The notes beneath the pieces are model-generated. The model saw only the letters and a list, made by a program, of their open reading frames with translations, was not told where the DNA came from and ran no database searches. DNA of 64,000 nucleotides from JACVRW01 sp963808775. GTDB lineage: Bacteria; Actinomycetota; Thermoleophilia; Solirubrobacterales; Thermoleophilaceae. Made by a program: the position numbers and the translations under genes. This document shows, piece after piece, positions 17,205 to 25,930 of the stretch; the first letter of the stretch is position 1; each line of letters begins with the position of its first letter. The stretch covers positions 496,001 to 560,000 of the forward strand of contig CAWEGR010000004.1 in assembly GCA_963808775.1 (NCBI GenBank), read 5' to 3'.

Positions 17205-20176
17205 ATGGCCACGCGCATGACCAGCGCCCGGTTCGTCGGGCGGTCCGCGCAGCTCGCCGAGCTGGAGGCCGCGTTGCGCGACGCGGCCGAGCGCCATCCC
17301 TCGCTCGCGCTGGTGGCCGGTGAGTCCGGAGTAGGCAAATCCCGGCTCCTGGACGAGCTCGTGCGGGCCCGCCGTGAGGAGGGCTGGCACGTGCTCTGGG
17401 GCGACAGCGTCGACCTCGGCGACGGCGAACTCCCCTACGCCCCGCTGCTAGGCGCGCTGCGCCCCCTCGTCCGCGACCACCATCCGGCGCTCGACACGCT
17501 CCCGCCAGCGCTGCGCGCCGGGCTCGACACCCTCCTTCCGGGTCTCGCGAGAGACCCGGACCTCGGGCCCGCCGCGCAGTCGCTGGTGTTCGAGGCGCTG
17601 CTCAGCCTGTTCGAGGCGCTCAGCGAGGACGCGCCGGTCCTGCTCGTGGTCGAGGACCTTCACTGGGCCGACAGCTCGACGCGCGGGTTCCTCTCCTTCC
17701 TCGTGCGCACGTTCTGCGACTCGCGCCTGTTCGTGCTCGGCACCTACCGCTCCGACGAGCTGCACAGGCGGCACCCGCTGAGGCCGCTGCTCGCGGAGCT
17801 CTCCCACGACCCGGCCGTGCGCATGCTCGAGCTGCCCGCGTTCACGCGCGAGGAGCTCGCGCGAGCAGCTCGAGGGGATCCTCGCCGCCCAGCCGGAGCC
17901 GGGGCTCGTCGAGCGCGTCTGGACGCGCTCCGAGGGCAACGCCCTCTTCACCGAGGAGATCCTCGCCGCCGGCCTCGACGGCCGCGGGGCGCTGCCGCCG
18001 ACTCTGCGCGACGCCCTGATGCTGCGCGTCGAGCGGCTCTCGCCCGGCGCACAGGAGCTGTTGCGCTGGATCGCCTGCCAGCCCGGCGCGGGCCAGGGAC
18101 TGCTCGAGGCGGTCAGCGAGGCGGACGGCGCCGAGCTCCGCGAGGGTCTGCGCGAGGCGGTGGCGGCCCAGATCGCCGTCGTCGGCGAGGACGGCGGCTA
18201 CGCCTTCCGCCACGCGCTGCTCGGCGAGGTGGTCTACGACGACCTGCTCCCGGGTGAGCGCACCTCGATGCACGCCACGCTCGGCCGGGTGCTCGAGGCC
18301 CGCGTCGAGGCGGGCGAGACCGGCGCCCATATCACGGCGCAGGTGGCGCAGCACTGGCGCGCTGCCGGCGATCAGCCGCGCGCGCTCGCCGCGGCCGTGC
18401 GTGCCGCGGGCGCTGCCGAGCGCGTGAACGCGGCCGCCGAGACCCAGGCGCTGCTCGAGCGGGCGCTCGAGCTCTGGGAGCGAGTCCCGGATGCGGAGGG
18501 GCTCGCCGGCAGCGGCCGCGTCGACGTGTTGGTGCGGGCCGCGGCGGCGGCCGACGCGGCCGGCGACCCGAGTCGCCAGGAGGCGCTGCTGCGCCGCGCC
18601 CTCGAGCTCGTGCCGGAGGACGACGCGCGCCGGCGCGCGGCCCTGCTGCTCGAGCTGAGCCACGCGCTCTGGAACCTCCATCGCCAGAACGAGACGATCG
18701 AGGTGCTCGACAGCGCGCTCGCGCTGTTGCCGGAGGGCGAGCAGAGCGCGCAGCGTGCGCGTCTGCTCGGGGCCAAGGCGAAGAAGGCGATGCTGCAGGC
18801 GCGCTTCGCGGAGGCTGAGGGAGTGGCGCGCGAGGCCCTGGCGGTGGCGGAGGCCGTGGGCGACCGAGAGTCCGAGGCCGTCGCCCTCAACGCCCTCGGC
18901 ATAGCCGTCGGGGGCCGCGGCGACCTCGACTGCGGGATCGAGCACCTGCGTGAGGCGCTCGAGATCGCACGCGCTGAAGGGCTCGTATTCCAGGAGGGCT
19001 CCGCCTGGATCAACCTCGGTGACCTGCTGCACCTCGCCGGCCGCACGCGCGAAGGGCTGGCGGTCGTGCGCGAGGCGGAGGAGGTCGGGCCGGACAACCC
19101 CCACAGGACCGGCGACTGGTTCAGCCTCGCCATCGCGGACTTCAGCTTCGCGCTCGGTGACTGGGACGAAACTGAGGCGAAGATCCCGCCGCCGAACCGT
19201 CGCCACTCGGGCCCGACCCTTGCCTTCCTGTGCTCCGTGCGCACGCGGCTTGCGCTGGGCCGCGGCGACCTCGACGACGGCCGCGGTCGAGGTGGAGGGT
19301 CTCGAGCGCGCCACGCGCGACTCGACGGAGCCCCAGTTCCTGGGCCCTTATGGCGTCTTCTCCGCGGAGCTGGCGCGGCGCCACGGTCAGCTCGACCGCG
19401 CGCGCGCCGCCATCGACGAGGCGCTCGACCGCGTGGAGTACTGCTCGGAGGACCTGATCCGGATCACGGCGCTGTCGGCCGCCGGCCTGCGCGTGGAGGG
19501 CGATGCCGGCCAGCTCGCCCGCGACCGGCACGACGCGGAGGCCGAGGCGCTGGTCCGCACCCGCGCGGATGCTCTGCTCGAGCGCACCCGCCTCGCGGCC
19601 GCCGACGCGGGCCCGGTGGAGGACGCCGAGCTCGGAACCGCCGAGGCGGAGTGGGCGCGCGCCACGGGCGCCGAGGGCTCGGAGGCCGAGCTATGGGCCG
19701 CGGCCGCCTCGGGCTGGGACGCGCTCGAGCGGCCCTACGCCGCGGCGTATGCCCGCTGGCGCGGCGCGGAGGCACTCGCCGCGGACCGCGAGCGCGACGC
19801 CGCGTCCGCCGTCGCGGCGGAGGCGCTCGAGAGCGCCCGCGCGCTCGGCAGCGCCTGGCTCGTGGCGGAGCTCGAGTCGCTCGTCGCGCGGGCGCGCCTG
19901 CGCGTCGAGCTTCCGGAGCGCGACGCCGCCGTGAACGGCATGGCGGAGCGCGAGCCGCCCGAGGACGATCCGTTCGGCCTCACCGAGCGCGAGCGCCAGG
20001 TGCTCGCGCTGGTCGCCTCGGGCGCGACGAACCGCGAGATCGGAGAGCAGCTCCACATGGCCGAGAAGACCGCGAGCGTGCACGTGTCGCGCATCCTCGC
20101 GAAGCTCGAGGTCCGCTCGCGGACCGAGGCCGCCGCCGTCGCGCACCGGCACGGAATGGCAGAGACGGTGGCCTGA
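17205..20176 (+). CDS. Large ATP-binding LuxR-family transcriptional regulator, two frame breaks
   Basis: A LAL/MalT-type regulator of about 990 residues. The N-terminal AAA-like ATPase has Walker A GESGVGKS (about residues 36-43) and Walker B VLLVVEDLHWAD (about 148-159); a long alpha-helical TPR-like middle follows; the C-terminus is a LuxR helix-turn-helix, FGLTERERQVLALVASGATN then MAEKTASVHVSRILAKLEV. The frame shifts by one extra base near 17868-17874 (after FTREELA) and again near 19275-19281, where the reading resumes AAVEVEGLERATRD. Both are single-base insertions. The ATG at 17205 is preceded by AGGATGGAG. The inducer is unknown; the downstream epimerase gene follows after 25 nt and is a possible target. 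Confidence 0.85.
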
Positions 20177-20201
20177 GCCGACTGTCAGACTCCGCCGCTC
20201 C

Positions 20202-21221
20202 ATGGAGCTGCGGACGAAGACGGCGAACCTCGCACTGGCCGAGGAATTCGGCATCTCGCGCGGCTCGCGCACCACCCAGTCGGTGGTCCAGGTCGAGCTC
20301 GAGCACGACGGCGTCACGGGTCGCGGCGAGGCCGCCCCCGTCTACTACCGCGGCGAGACGATCGAGACCGCCACGGCCTTCCTGACCGAGGTCGCGCCGT
20401 CGCTGATGCGCGACGACCCGTTCGCGCTCGAGGCGATCGACGAGCGGATGGCGGGAGGAGACGCCGCGGGCCGCGCCGCGCTCGACGCGGCGCTGCACGA
20501 CTGGATCGGGCAGAAGCTCGGCGCGCCGGTCTGGCGCCTGCTCGGCCTCTCGCCCGAGCACACCCCGCCCACCTCGTACACGATCAGCATCGACAGCGTC
20601 GAGGGCACCCGCGACCGCGCCCGCCGCGCCCGCGGGTTCCGGGCGCTCAAGATCAAGGTCGGCGGGCCCGAGGACCTGGCGCGGCTCGAGGCGGTGCGCG
20701 CCGAGTCGCGCGTGCCGCTGCGCGTCGACGCGAACGAGGGCTGGACGCTCGAGGGGGCGCGCGAGCTGATGCCGGCGCTGCTCGAGCTCGGCGTCGAGTT
20801 CGTGGAGCAGCCGTTCCCCGCGGACGATCTCGACTCGCACCGCGCCCTGCGCGAGCTGAGCGAGCGCCCCCCGGTCGTGATCGACGAGGGCTGCCACGAC
20901 CTCGCCGACGTCGCCGCGGTGGCCGGCTACGCGGACGGGATCAACGTGAAGCTGGCGAAGTGCGGCGGCATCAGGGAGGCTCTGCGGATGATCCACGCCG
21001 CGAGAGCCCTCGGACTGCGCGTGATGCTCGGCTGCATGATCGAGTCGCAGCTCGGCATCGCGCCCGCCGCGAGCATCTCCTCGCTCGTCGACTGGGTCGA
21101 CCTGGACGGGCACCTCCTGCTCGAGGACCAGCCGTACACCGGGCTCCGGCTCGTGGACGGCCACGTCCTGCCCTCGGGCGGCGCCGGCCTCGGCCTCGCC
21201 GCGGCCGGGGTGGCCGCGTGA
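20202..21221 (+). CDS. Dipeptide epimerase-like enolase superfamily enzyme
   Basis: 339 residues, full length for the L-Ala-D/L-Glu epimerase group of the muconate-lactonizing-enzyme subgroup. The catalytic Lys pair is K150-I-K152, metal ligands are Asp176 (RVDANEG), Glu202 (EQP) and Asp228 (VIDEG), and the second catalytic base is in NVKLAKCGG (Lys250). In peptidoglycan recycling such enzymes epimerise L-Ala-D-Glu, but related proteins act on N-acylated glutamate. Its stop overlaps the next gene in GTGA, and the partner is DUF1611, a pairing that favours a role in D-glutamate or dipeptide metabolism. Confidence 0.85.
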   Translation: MELRTKTANLALAEEFGISRGSRTTQSVVQVELEHDGVTGRGEAAPVYYRGETIETATAFLTEVAPSLMRDDPFALEAIDERMAGGDAAGRAALDAALHDWIGQKLGAPVWRLLGLSPEHTPPTSYTISIDSVEGTRDRARRARGFRALKIKVGGPEDLARLEAVRAESRVPLRVDANEGWTLEGARELMPALLELGVEFVEQPFPADDLDSHRALRELSERPPVVIDEGCHDLADVAAVAGYADGINVKLAKCGGIREALRMIHAARALGLRVMLGCMIESQLGIAPAASISSLVDWVDLDGHLLLEDQPYTGLRLVDGHVLPSGGAGLGLAAAGVAA

Positions 21222-22543
21222 GCGAGCGGCTCGCGATCTTCGCGGAGGGGCTGTTCGAGAAGCACTCCGGCAAGACCGCGCACGGCGTGATCCGCTACGG
21301 CACCCGCAACGTGATCGCGGTGATCGACTCGACGCAGGCCGGGCGCCTCGCGAACGAGGTCGAGCCGTTCTGCCTGCACCCCGTCCCCGTCGTGGCGAGC
21401 GTCCGCGACGCGATCGAAGCGGGCGCGACCGCGATCCTGATCGGCGTCGCCCCGACGGGCGGCAGGCTCGATCCGGCGTGGCGGGCGCCGCTGCTCGAGG
21501 CGATCGAGGCGGGGCTCGGGCTCGAGGCCGGCCTGCACACGCAGCTCTCCGACGACCCCGAGCTCGCGGCCGCCGCGGAGCGCGCCGGCGTCACGCTGCG
21601 CGACCTGCGCGCCGCGCCGCCCGACCTGACCGTCCCGCAGGGGCCCTACTCCCGGCCCGATTCGGTGCGCGTCGTGCACAGCGTCGGCTCGGACACCGTG
21701 ATCGGGAAGAAGGTGGTGACGCTCGAGCTCGACAGGGCCGCGCGCGAGCGCGGCGAGCGCTCCGTCTACGTGCCGACCGGCCAGACCGGCGTCGCGATCG
21801 CCGGCTGGGGCATCGCCGTCGACCACGTGATCTCGGACTACGTGGCGGGCGCCGGGGAGCGGCTCGTCCACGAGGGCGCCACGCGCGGCGACCTGCTGTT
21901 CGTGGAGGGGCAGGGCGCGCTCTTTCACCCGGCCTACTCGGGCGTCACGCTCGGTCTGCTGCACGGCTCGGCGCCCGACCACCTGATCCTCGTGCACAAG
22001 GCGGGGGCGACGTCGATCCGCAACTACCCCGATCTGCCGTTGCCGCCGCTGTCCGAGCTGATCGCGGCCTACGAGCTCGCGACCTCGCGGGTGCGGCCGG
22101 CGCGGGTCGTGGCGGTCGCCCTCAACACGAGCGACCTCGACGACGATGGCGCGCGCTCCGCGATCGACGCCGCGGAGGCGGAGACGGGGCTGCCCGCGGG
22201 CGACGTGGTGCGCTTCGGGCCCGAGCGCGTGCTCGACGCGGTGCTCGCCGCGCGTGTAGCACGCCGCCCTCGCCGTCTGTACATCCGGGCGAACGCGAGC
22301 CGGCGATCTTTCGACACGCGTCGATGGTCTCGACGCGCCCCGATTGCCGACCATTCACGCATGACCGCGCGCAGATACGTGCTCGTGCCGGACTCGGAGC
22401 GCGGCCCCGAGCCGCGCCGCCCCGGTCAGGTGCGCCGGCGCTACTCGCTGGCGCGGATCGCGCCCACGGGGCGTTCGGCGCTCGGCGTCGACCGGCTCGA
22501 GCGCCTCGAGCAGATCGCCGCGCTCGACCGTCGCCCGGGCTAG
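21218..22543 (+). CDS. DUF1611 family protein (DgcN-like)
   Basis: The first ~344 residues match DUF1611 in content and length: N-terminal Rossmann-like domain (IRYGTRNVIAVIDSTQAG), a P-loop-like segment GSDTVIGKKVVTLEL, YVPTGQTGVAI and FVEGQGALFHPAYSGV. The family includes the D-glutamate N-acetyltransferase DgcN of marine bacteria (from memory). The open frame runs on for another ~98 low-complexity, Arg-rich residues. A TAG at about 22257-22259 in the neighbouring frame would end the protein at the usual length if one base is inserted just before it, in line with other breaks here. A possible separate 60-codon gene (ATG 22362, MTARRYVLVPDSERG) occupies the tail. Confidence 0.75.
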   Translation: MSERLAIFAEGLFEKHSGKTAHGVIRYGTRNVIAVIDSTQAGRLANEVEPFCLHPVPVVASVRDAIEAGATAILIGVAPTGGRLDPAWRAPLLEAIEAGLGLEAGLHTQLSDDPELAAAAERAGVTLRDLRAAPPDLTVPQGPYSRPDSVRVVHSVGSDTVIGKKVVTLELDRAARERGERSVYVPTGQTGVAIAGWGIAVDHVISDYVAGAGERLVHEGATRGDLLFVEGQGALFHPAYSGVTLGLLHGSAPDHLILVHKAGATSIRNYPDLPLPPLSELIAAYELATSRVRPARVVAVALNTSDLDDDGARSAIDAAEAETGLPAGDVVRFGPERVLDAVLAARVARRPRRLYIRANASRRSFDTRRWSRRAPIADHSRMTARRYVLVPDSERGPEPRRPGQVRRRYSLARIAPTGRSALGVDRLERLEQIAALDRRPG

Positions 22544-22555
22544 CGCCGCGCGGCC

Positions 22556-23680
22556 CTAGCGCGGCAGGCTCGGCGCGATGATGCGCCAGGCCTTGATGCC
22601 GAGGCCGAGCCGTTCGCGGTCCTCGCTCGTGAGCGGGTCGAGGCCGGTCAGCTCCTTCACGCGGTCGAGGCGGTACCCGACGGTGTGGCGGTGCGCGTGA
22701 ATCGCCTGCGCGGTGGCGGCCATGTTGCAGTCGTTTTCGAGATACGCCGAGAGCGTGCCGAGCAGGTCCGTCGAGTACTGCTCGTCGTAGCGGACGAGCG
22801 GCGCAACGGTGTCCTCGTAGAAGCTCCTCACCTCCTGGGGATGTGAGGCGAGCACCCTGAACAGAAGCCGGTAGGTGCCCTGCCCGATCTCCTCGCCCGG
22901 CGGCCCGCCGCCGGCCGCGGTCACGCCGAGCACGAGCTCCGCCTCCTCGAGCGCGCGCCGCACCTCGGCGGCGCCCGAGCGGTGGGAGGACAGGCCCACC
23001 GCGGCGTGGCGCCCGAGCCGCGTCGCGGCGCGGCGCGCGTGCTCGGGATCGCCGGGGAGGAGCGCGTAGACCCTGCCCTCGACCGCCTGGGCGAGAGCTC
23101 CGGCGACCTCGGCGGCGACGGCCGCGGTCAGCCGGCCCGGCCCGCGCCCGTTCGGGTCCGCGCAGAGAGCGACGTAGCCGGCGTCGAGCTCCACGCCGAG
23201 CCGGGTGGCGCGGCGGGTGATCTCCGCCGGCTCGAGATCGGGCCGCGAGAGCACCTCCTCGAGAAACGAGCCGCGCAGCGACTGCTCGGTCTCGTCGCGC
23301 GCCTCCGCGACCGCCACCTCCGTGAGCGCCGCGATCGCCGCCATGTGCATGTACTCGCCCGCGTCCGGCCGGCCGCGTCCGAGCAGCAGCACGGCGCCGA
23401 GCTCGCGCCCGCCGGAGGCGATCGGCACCTCCGCCACCACCTCGGCGGGCCGCTGCGGGCGGCCGCCCGCCATGCGGGCCGCCACGTAGCGCTCGTGGCG
23501 GCCGCCGCCCACGCCGAGGCGCGGCACCACCACCGCCACGGGCGCGCCGACGTGGCGCGCCGCGATCTCCGCCAGCCGCTCGAGACCGTCGCCCGCGAGC
23601 ACGGCGCCCACCATCTCGAGGTGGGCGCCGCGCGGAGATGGAGGAGTCAGCGGCGTGGGTTCGCTTGCCTCAGGCACCAC
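22556..23680 (-). CDS. PucR/CdaR-type transcriptional regulator
   Basis: 374 residues. An N-terminal GAF-like sensory region (about 20-130, LERLAEIAARHVGAPVAVVV), a central GGDEF-related/CdaR domain (about 160-270), and the C-terminal PucR helix-turn-helix with TLSAYLENDCNMAATAQAIH and HRHTVGYRLDRVKELTGLDP. PucR proteins commonly control purine, amino-acid or other nitrogen-source catabolism. Its GTG start lies 11 nt inside the end of the PII gene, so it is co-transcribed with amt and PII, an unusual association that points to nitrogen-dependent regulation. Confidence 0.88.
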   Translation of the reverse strand: MVPEASEPTPLTPPSPRGAHLEMVGAVLAGDGLERLAEIAARHVGAPVAVVVPRLGVGGGRHERYVAARMAGGRPQRPAEVVAEVPIASGGRELGAVLLLGRGRPDAGEYMHMAAIAALTEVAVAEARDETEQSLRGSFLEEVLSRPDLEPAEITRRATRLGVELDAGYVALCADPNGRGPGRLTAAVAAEVAGALAQAVEGRVYALLPGDPEHARRAATRLGRHAAVGLSSHRSGAAEVRRALEEAELVLGVTAAGGGPPGEEIGQGTYRLLFRVLASHPQEVRSFYEDTVAPLVRYDEQYSTDLLGTLSAYLENDCNMAATAQAIHAHRHTVGYRLDRVKELTGLDPLTSEDRERLGLGIKAWRIIAPSLPR

Positions 23681-24053
23681 GGCCGTTCAGCCCGGCCTCG
23701 GCGGCGTCATGGGCCTGGAGCACGGCCTCGCCCTCCTCGCCGGTCCTGATCCGGATCGCCTCCTCGACCGGGAGGATGAACAGCTTGCCGTCGCCCACCG
23801 AGCCGGTGCGGGCGTGGCGCAGGATCGTCTCCCGCACCACGCCGACGTCCTTCGACTCGACGACGCACTCGAGCTTCAGCTTCGGCCGCAGGTGCACGGC
23901 GAGCTCCGAGCCGCGGTAGTGCTCGGTGATCGCCTTCTGCCTGCCGGAGCCCTTCACCTCCGTGATCGTGAGGCTCGGGAAGCCCGCCTCGAGCAGGTCC
24001 GCGCGGATCGGCTCGAAGGCCTCGTGGCGGATGTAGGCGACGATCATCTTCAT
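23670..24053 (-). CDS. glnK: PII nitrogen regulatory protein, Tyr51 absent
   Basis: 127 residues with both PII signatures: KGSGRQKAITEHYRGSEL in the T-loop and ARTGSVGDGKLFILPVEEAI in the B-loop region. Aligned by eye to E. coli GlnB without gaps, Tyr46 is present but position 51, the uridylylated/adenylylated Tyr, is Leu. ATP-binding glycines and the RIRTGEEGEA C-loop are kept. A 15-residue C-terminal extension follows. It should bind ATP/ADP/2-oxoglutarate and block the Amt channel, but not be modified at Tyr51. ATG start in ATGA overlap with amt. Confidence 0.93.
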   Translation of the reverse strand: MKMIVAYIRHEAFEPIRADLLEAGFPSLTITEVKGSGRQKAITEHYRGSELAVHLRPKLKLECVVESKDVGVVRETILRHARTGSVGDGKLFILPVEEAIRIRTGEEGEAVLQAHDAAEAGLNGRGA

Positions 24054-25513
24054 GCCGTCACCTCCCCCGCTCGCATCGTCGCGGGCACGGGGGTCCCCGT
24101 CGCGGTGCCGGCCGGCGAGACCGTCCCGCCCACGCCGATCTCCGACTGCGGGATGAACGCCTCCGGATAGCCGTACATGCCGTGCTCGGTGATGTCGAGG
24201 CCGGCGTCCTCCTCCTCCTCGCTCACGCGCAGGCCGATCGTCGAGCGGATGGCCGCGAAGGTCGCGTAGCTCATCGCGAACACGAACGCGAAGGCCACGG
24301 TCACGCCGACCGCCTGCGCGATCAGCTGCGTGAACTCGCCCGAGTAGACGAGCCCGCCGTCCGGGTCGCCGAACGCGTTGTACTGGGCGAGCCGCGGCGC
24401 CGTGAAGATCCCGCACGCGAGGGTGCCCCAGATGCCGGCCAGGCCGTGCGCCGAGAGCGCGCCGACCGGGTCGTCGAGCTTCCTGTCGATCCAGATCACG
24501 CCGAACACCACGATCAGCCCGGCGACGAAGCCGATGATCGGAGCCGCCCACGGCTCCACGTAGCCCGACGGCGCGGTGATGCCGACGAGGCCGGCGATCA
24601 GGCCGTTCGCGACCATGCCGATGTCGATCGTCCGCTGCTTCAACTGGGTGGCGATGAACGCGCCGATCACGCCGCCGGCCGCGCCGAGCATCGTGACCAC
24701 CGCCACGTCGCCCATGCGCGTGTCGGCGATGCCGAGCGTCGAGCCGGGGTTGAAGCCGAACCAGCCGACGAACAGGATCAGCACTCCGATGCCCACGATC
24801 GGCATGGAGTGGCCGGGGATCGCGCGCGGCCGGCCGTCCGCCCCGTACTTGCCCCTGCGCGCGCCGAGCAGGAGCAGGGCGGCGAGAGCGCCGGTGGCGC
24901 CGATCAGGTGGACCGCGGTCGAGCCGGCGAAGTCCTGCATGCCGGTCGGGAGCAGCGGGGTGTCGCCCATCTGGAGCCAGCCCCCGCCGAACACCCAGTG
25001 GGACCCGATCGGATAGATGATCGCGGCGAACACGACCGCGTAGATCACGTACGCGCTGAACTTGATGCGCTCGAGCGTCGTGCCCCAGACGATCGCGAGC
25101 GAGACGGCGCAGAAGGCGAACTGGAAGATGAACTTCGAGTCGACCGTCGCGTCCGAGAGGCCCATCACGGGGAAGGCCTCGGACGGGTTCCCGCTGTACT
25201 GCAGGAAGAAGCCGTTCGACCCGATGATCGAGCTCGAGATCCCGAGCGCGTCCGCGCTTCCGAACGCGAACGCGAACCCGACCGCCCAGTAGGCGATCGC
25301 GGCGATCGACATGTTCGTCATCACCTTGGCGACGACCGTGCCGGCGTTCTTCGCGCGCGAGAAGCCCATCTCGAGGCAGGCGAAGCCGGCCTGCATGAAC
25401 AGGACGAGCACGGCGGCGATGACCACCCAGAGCGTGTTCGTGGCGACCGTCTCCGGCAGCGTGCCGTCGATGGCCCGCTGGAGATCGTCGGCCGTGGCGA
25501 GCAGAGTTGACAT
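24050..25513 (-). CDS. amt: Ammonium transporter (Amt/MEP/Rh family)
   Basis: About 487 residues with eleven predicted membrane helices. Typical blocks are FACLEMGFSRAKNAG near the first helices, AGSTAVHLIGATGALAALL (the pore His region), GFNPGSTLG, and GLAGIWGTLACGIF containing the second half of the pore. The C-terminal tail is long (about 60 residues after the last helix) and includes SEEEEDAGLDITEHGMYGYP, the cytoplasmic segment that couples subunits and PII. I use the ATG at 25513; a TTG nine bases upstream is possible. It is the first gene of an amt-PII-pucR unit. Confidence 0.95.
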   Translation of the reverse strand: MSTLLATADDLQRAIDGTLPETVATNTLWVVIAAVLVLFMQAGFACLEMGFSRAKNAGTVVAKVMTNMSIAAIAYWAVGFAFAFGSADALGISSSIIGSNGFFLQYSGNPSEAFPVMGLSDATVDSKFIFQFAFCAVSLAIVWGTTLERIKFSAYVIYAVVFAAIIYPIGSHWVFGGGWLQMGDTPLLPTGMQDFAGSTAVHLIGATGALAALLLLGARRGKYGADGRPRAIPGHSMPIVGIGVLILFVGWFGFNPGSTLGIADTRMGDVAVVTMLGAAGGVIGAFIATQLKQRTIDIGMVANGLIAGLVGITAPSGYVEPWAAPIIGFVAGLIVVFGVIWIDRKLDDPVGALSAHGLAGIWGTLACGIFTAPRLAQYNAFGDPDGGLVYSGEFTQLIAQAVGVTVAFAFVFAMSYATFAAIRSTIGLRVSEEEEDAGLDITEHGMYGYPEAFIPQSEIGVGGTVSPAGTATGTPVPATMRAGEVTA

Positions 25514-25528
25514 GCGCGCCAACCTACG

Positions 25529-25558
25529 AACGGTCCCTCAGCGGGTCATTGGACCGTT
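25529..25558. promoter_or_regulatory. Inverted repeat just upstream of amt
   Basis: Perfect 8-bp arms AACGGTCC and GGACCGTT flank 14 bp, and the element ends 16 nt before the amt start codon. It could be an operator for a nitrogen regulator or, if transcribed, a leader hairpin close to the ribosome site. It does not resemble the GlnR consensus as I know it. Confidence 0.45.
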
Positions 25559-25603
25559 GTCGAAGATTCGGCCGGGGCTATTCGCCAGTGTGTAGAGCGC
25601 GCG

Positions 25604-25619
25604 CCCGCCGCTGGGCGGG
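25604..25619 (-). terminator. GC-rich hairpin downstream of the DUF3303 gene
   Basis: CCCGCC and GGCGGG form a 6-bp stem with a 4-nt loop, 23 nt after the stop of the metH-DUF3303 unit and before the amt promoter region. There is no T-tract, so it is only a candidate intrinsic terminator. Confidence 0.33.
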
Positions 25620-25641
25620 TGCTGTCCAGACGTCCCGGTCC

Positions 25642-25917
25642 TCAGCCGTCGATGCGGCGCATCAGCTCCTGCGTGTCGGCCGAGCTCGTGACCGGGAAGA
25701 TCTCGAACTCCGTGAGGTCGCCCCAGCCCGCGATCCACTCCTGCAGGAGGGCGGGGTCCTCGCACTCCATCAGCTGCCAGCAGCCGCGCAGGTCCGCCCG
25801 GACCCACGAGTCGACGTAGCGGAGGCCGTCGGGGATCGAGCGCCCGCCCTCGCGCACGCGCCTGTAGATCTCGGCCGCCGCCTCCGGGGTGAAGCGCTCG
25901 ACGACCATGAACAGCAC
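25642..25917 (-). CDS. DUF3303 family protein
   Basis: 91 residues matching the short DUF3303 family by its start (MLFMVVERF), the GLRYVDSWV and CWQLMECEDPALLQEWI blocks and the FEIFPVTSSA ending. The fold is a dimeric alpha/beta-barrel-like small protein of unknown function. It starts with GTG 13 nt after the metH stop and is probably co-transcribed with metH. Confidence 0.85.
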   Translation of the reverse strand: MLFMVVERFTPEAAAEIYRRVREGGRSIPDGLRYVDSWVRADLRGCWQLMECEDPALLQEWIAGWGDLTEFEIFPVTSSADTQELMRRIDG

Positions 25918-25930
25918 GCCGGCGTCCTCG

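Noticed and set aside
25514..25600. Glutamine riboswitch upstream of amt
   Set aside because: Position is suggestive and there is a hairpin, but no conserved multi-stem core could be recognised; the region is also very short.
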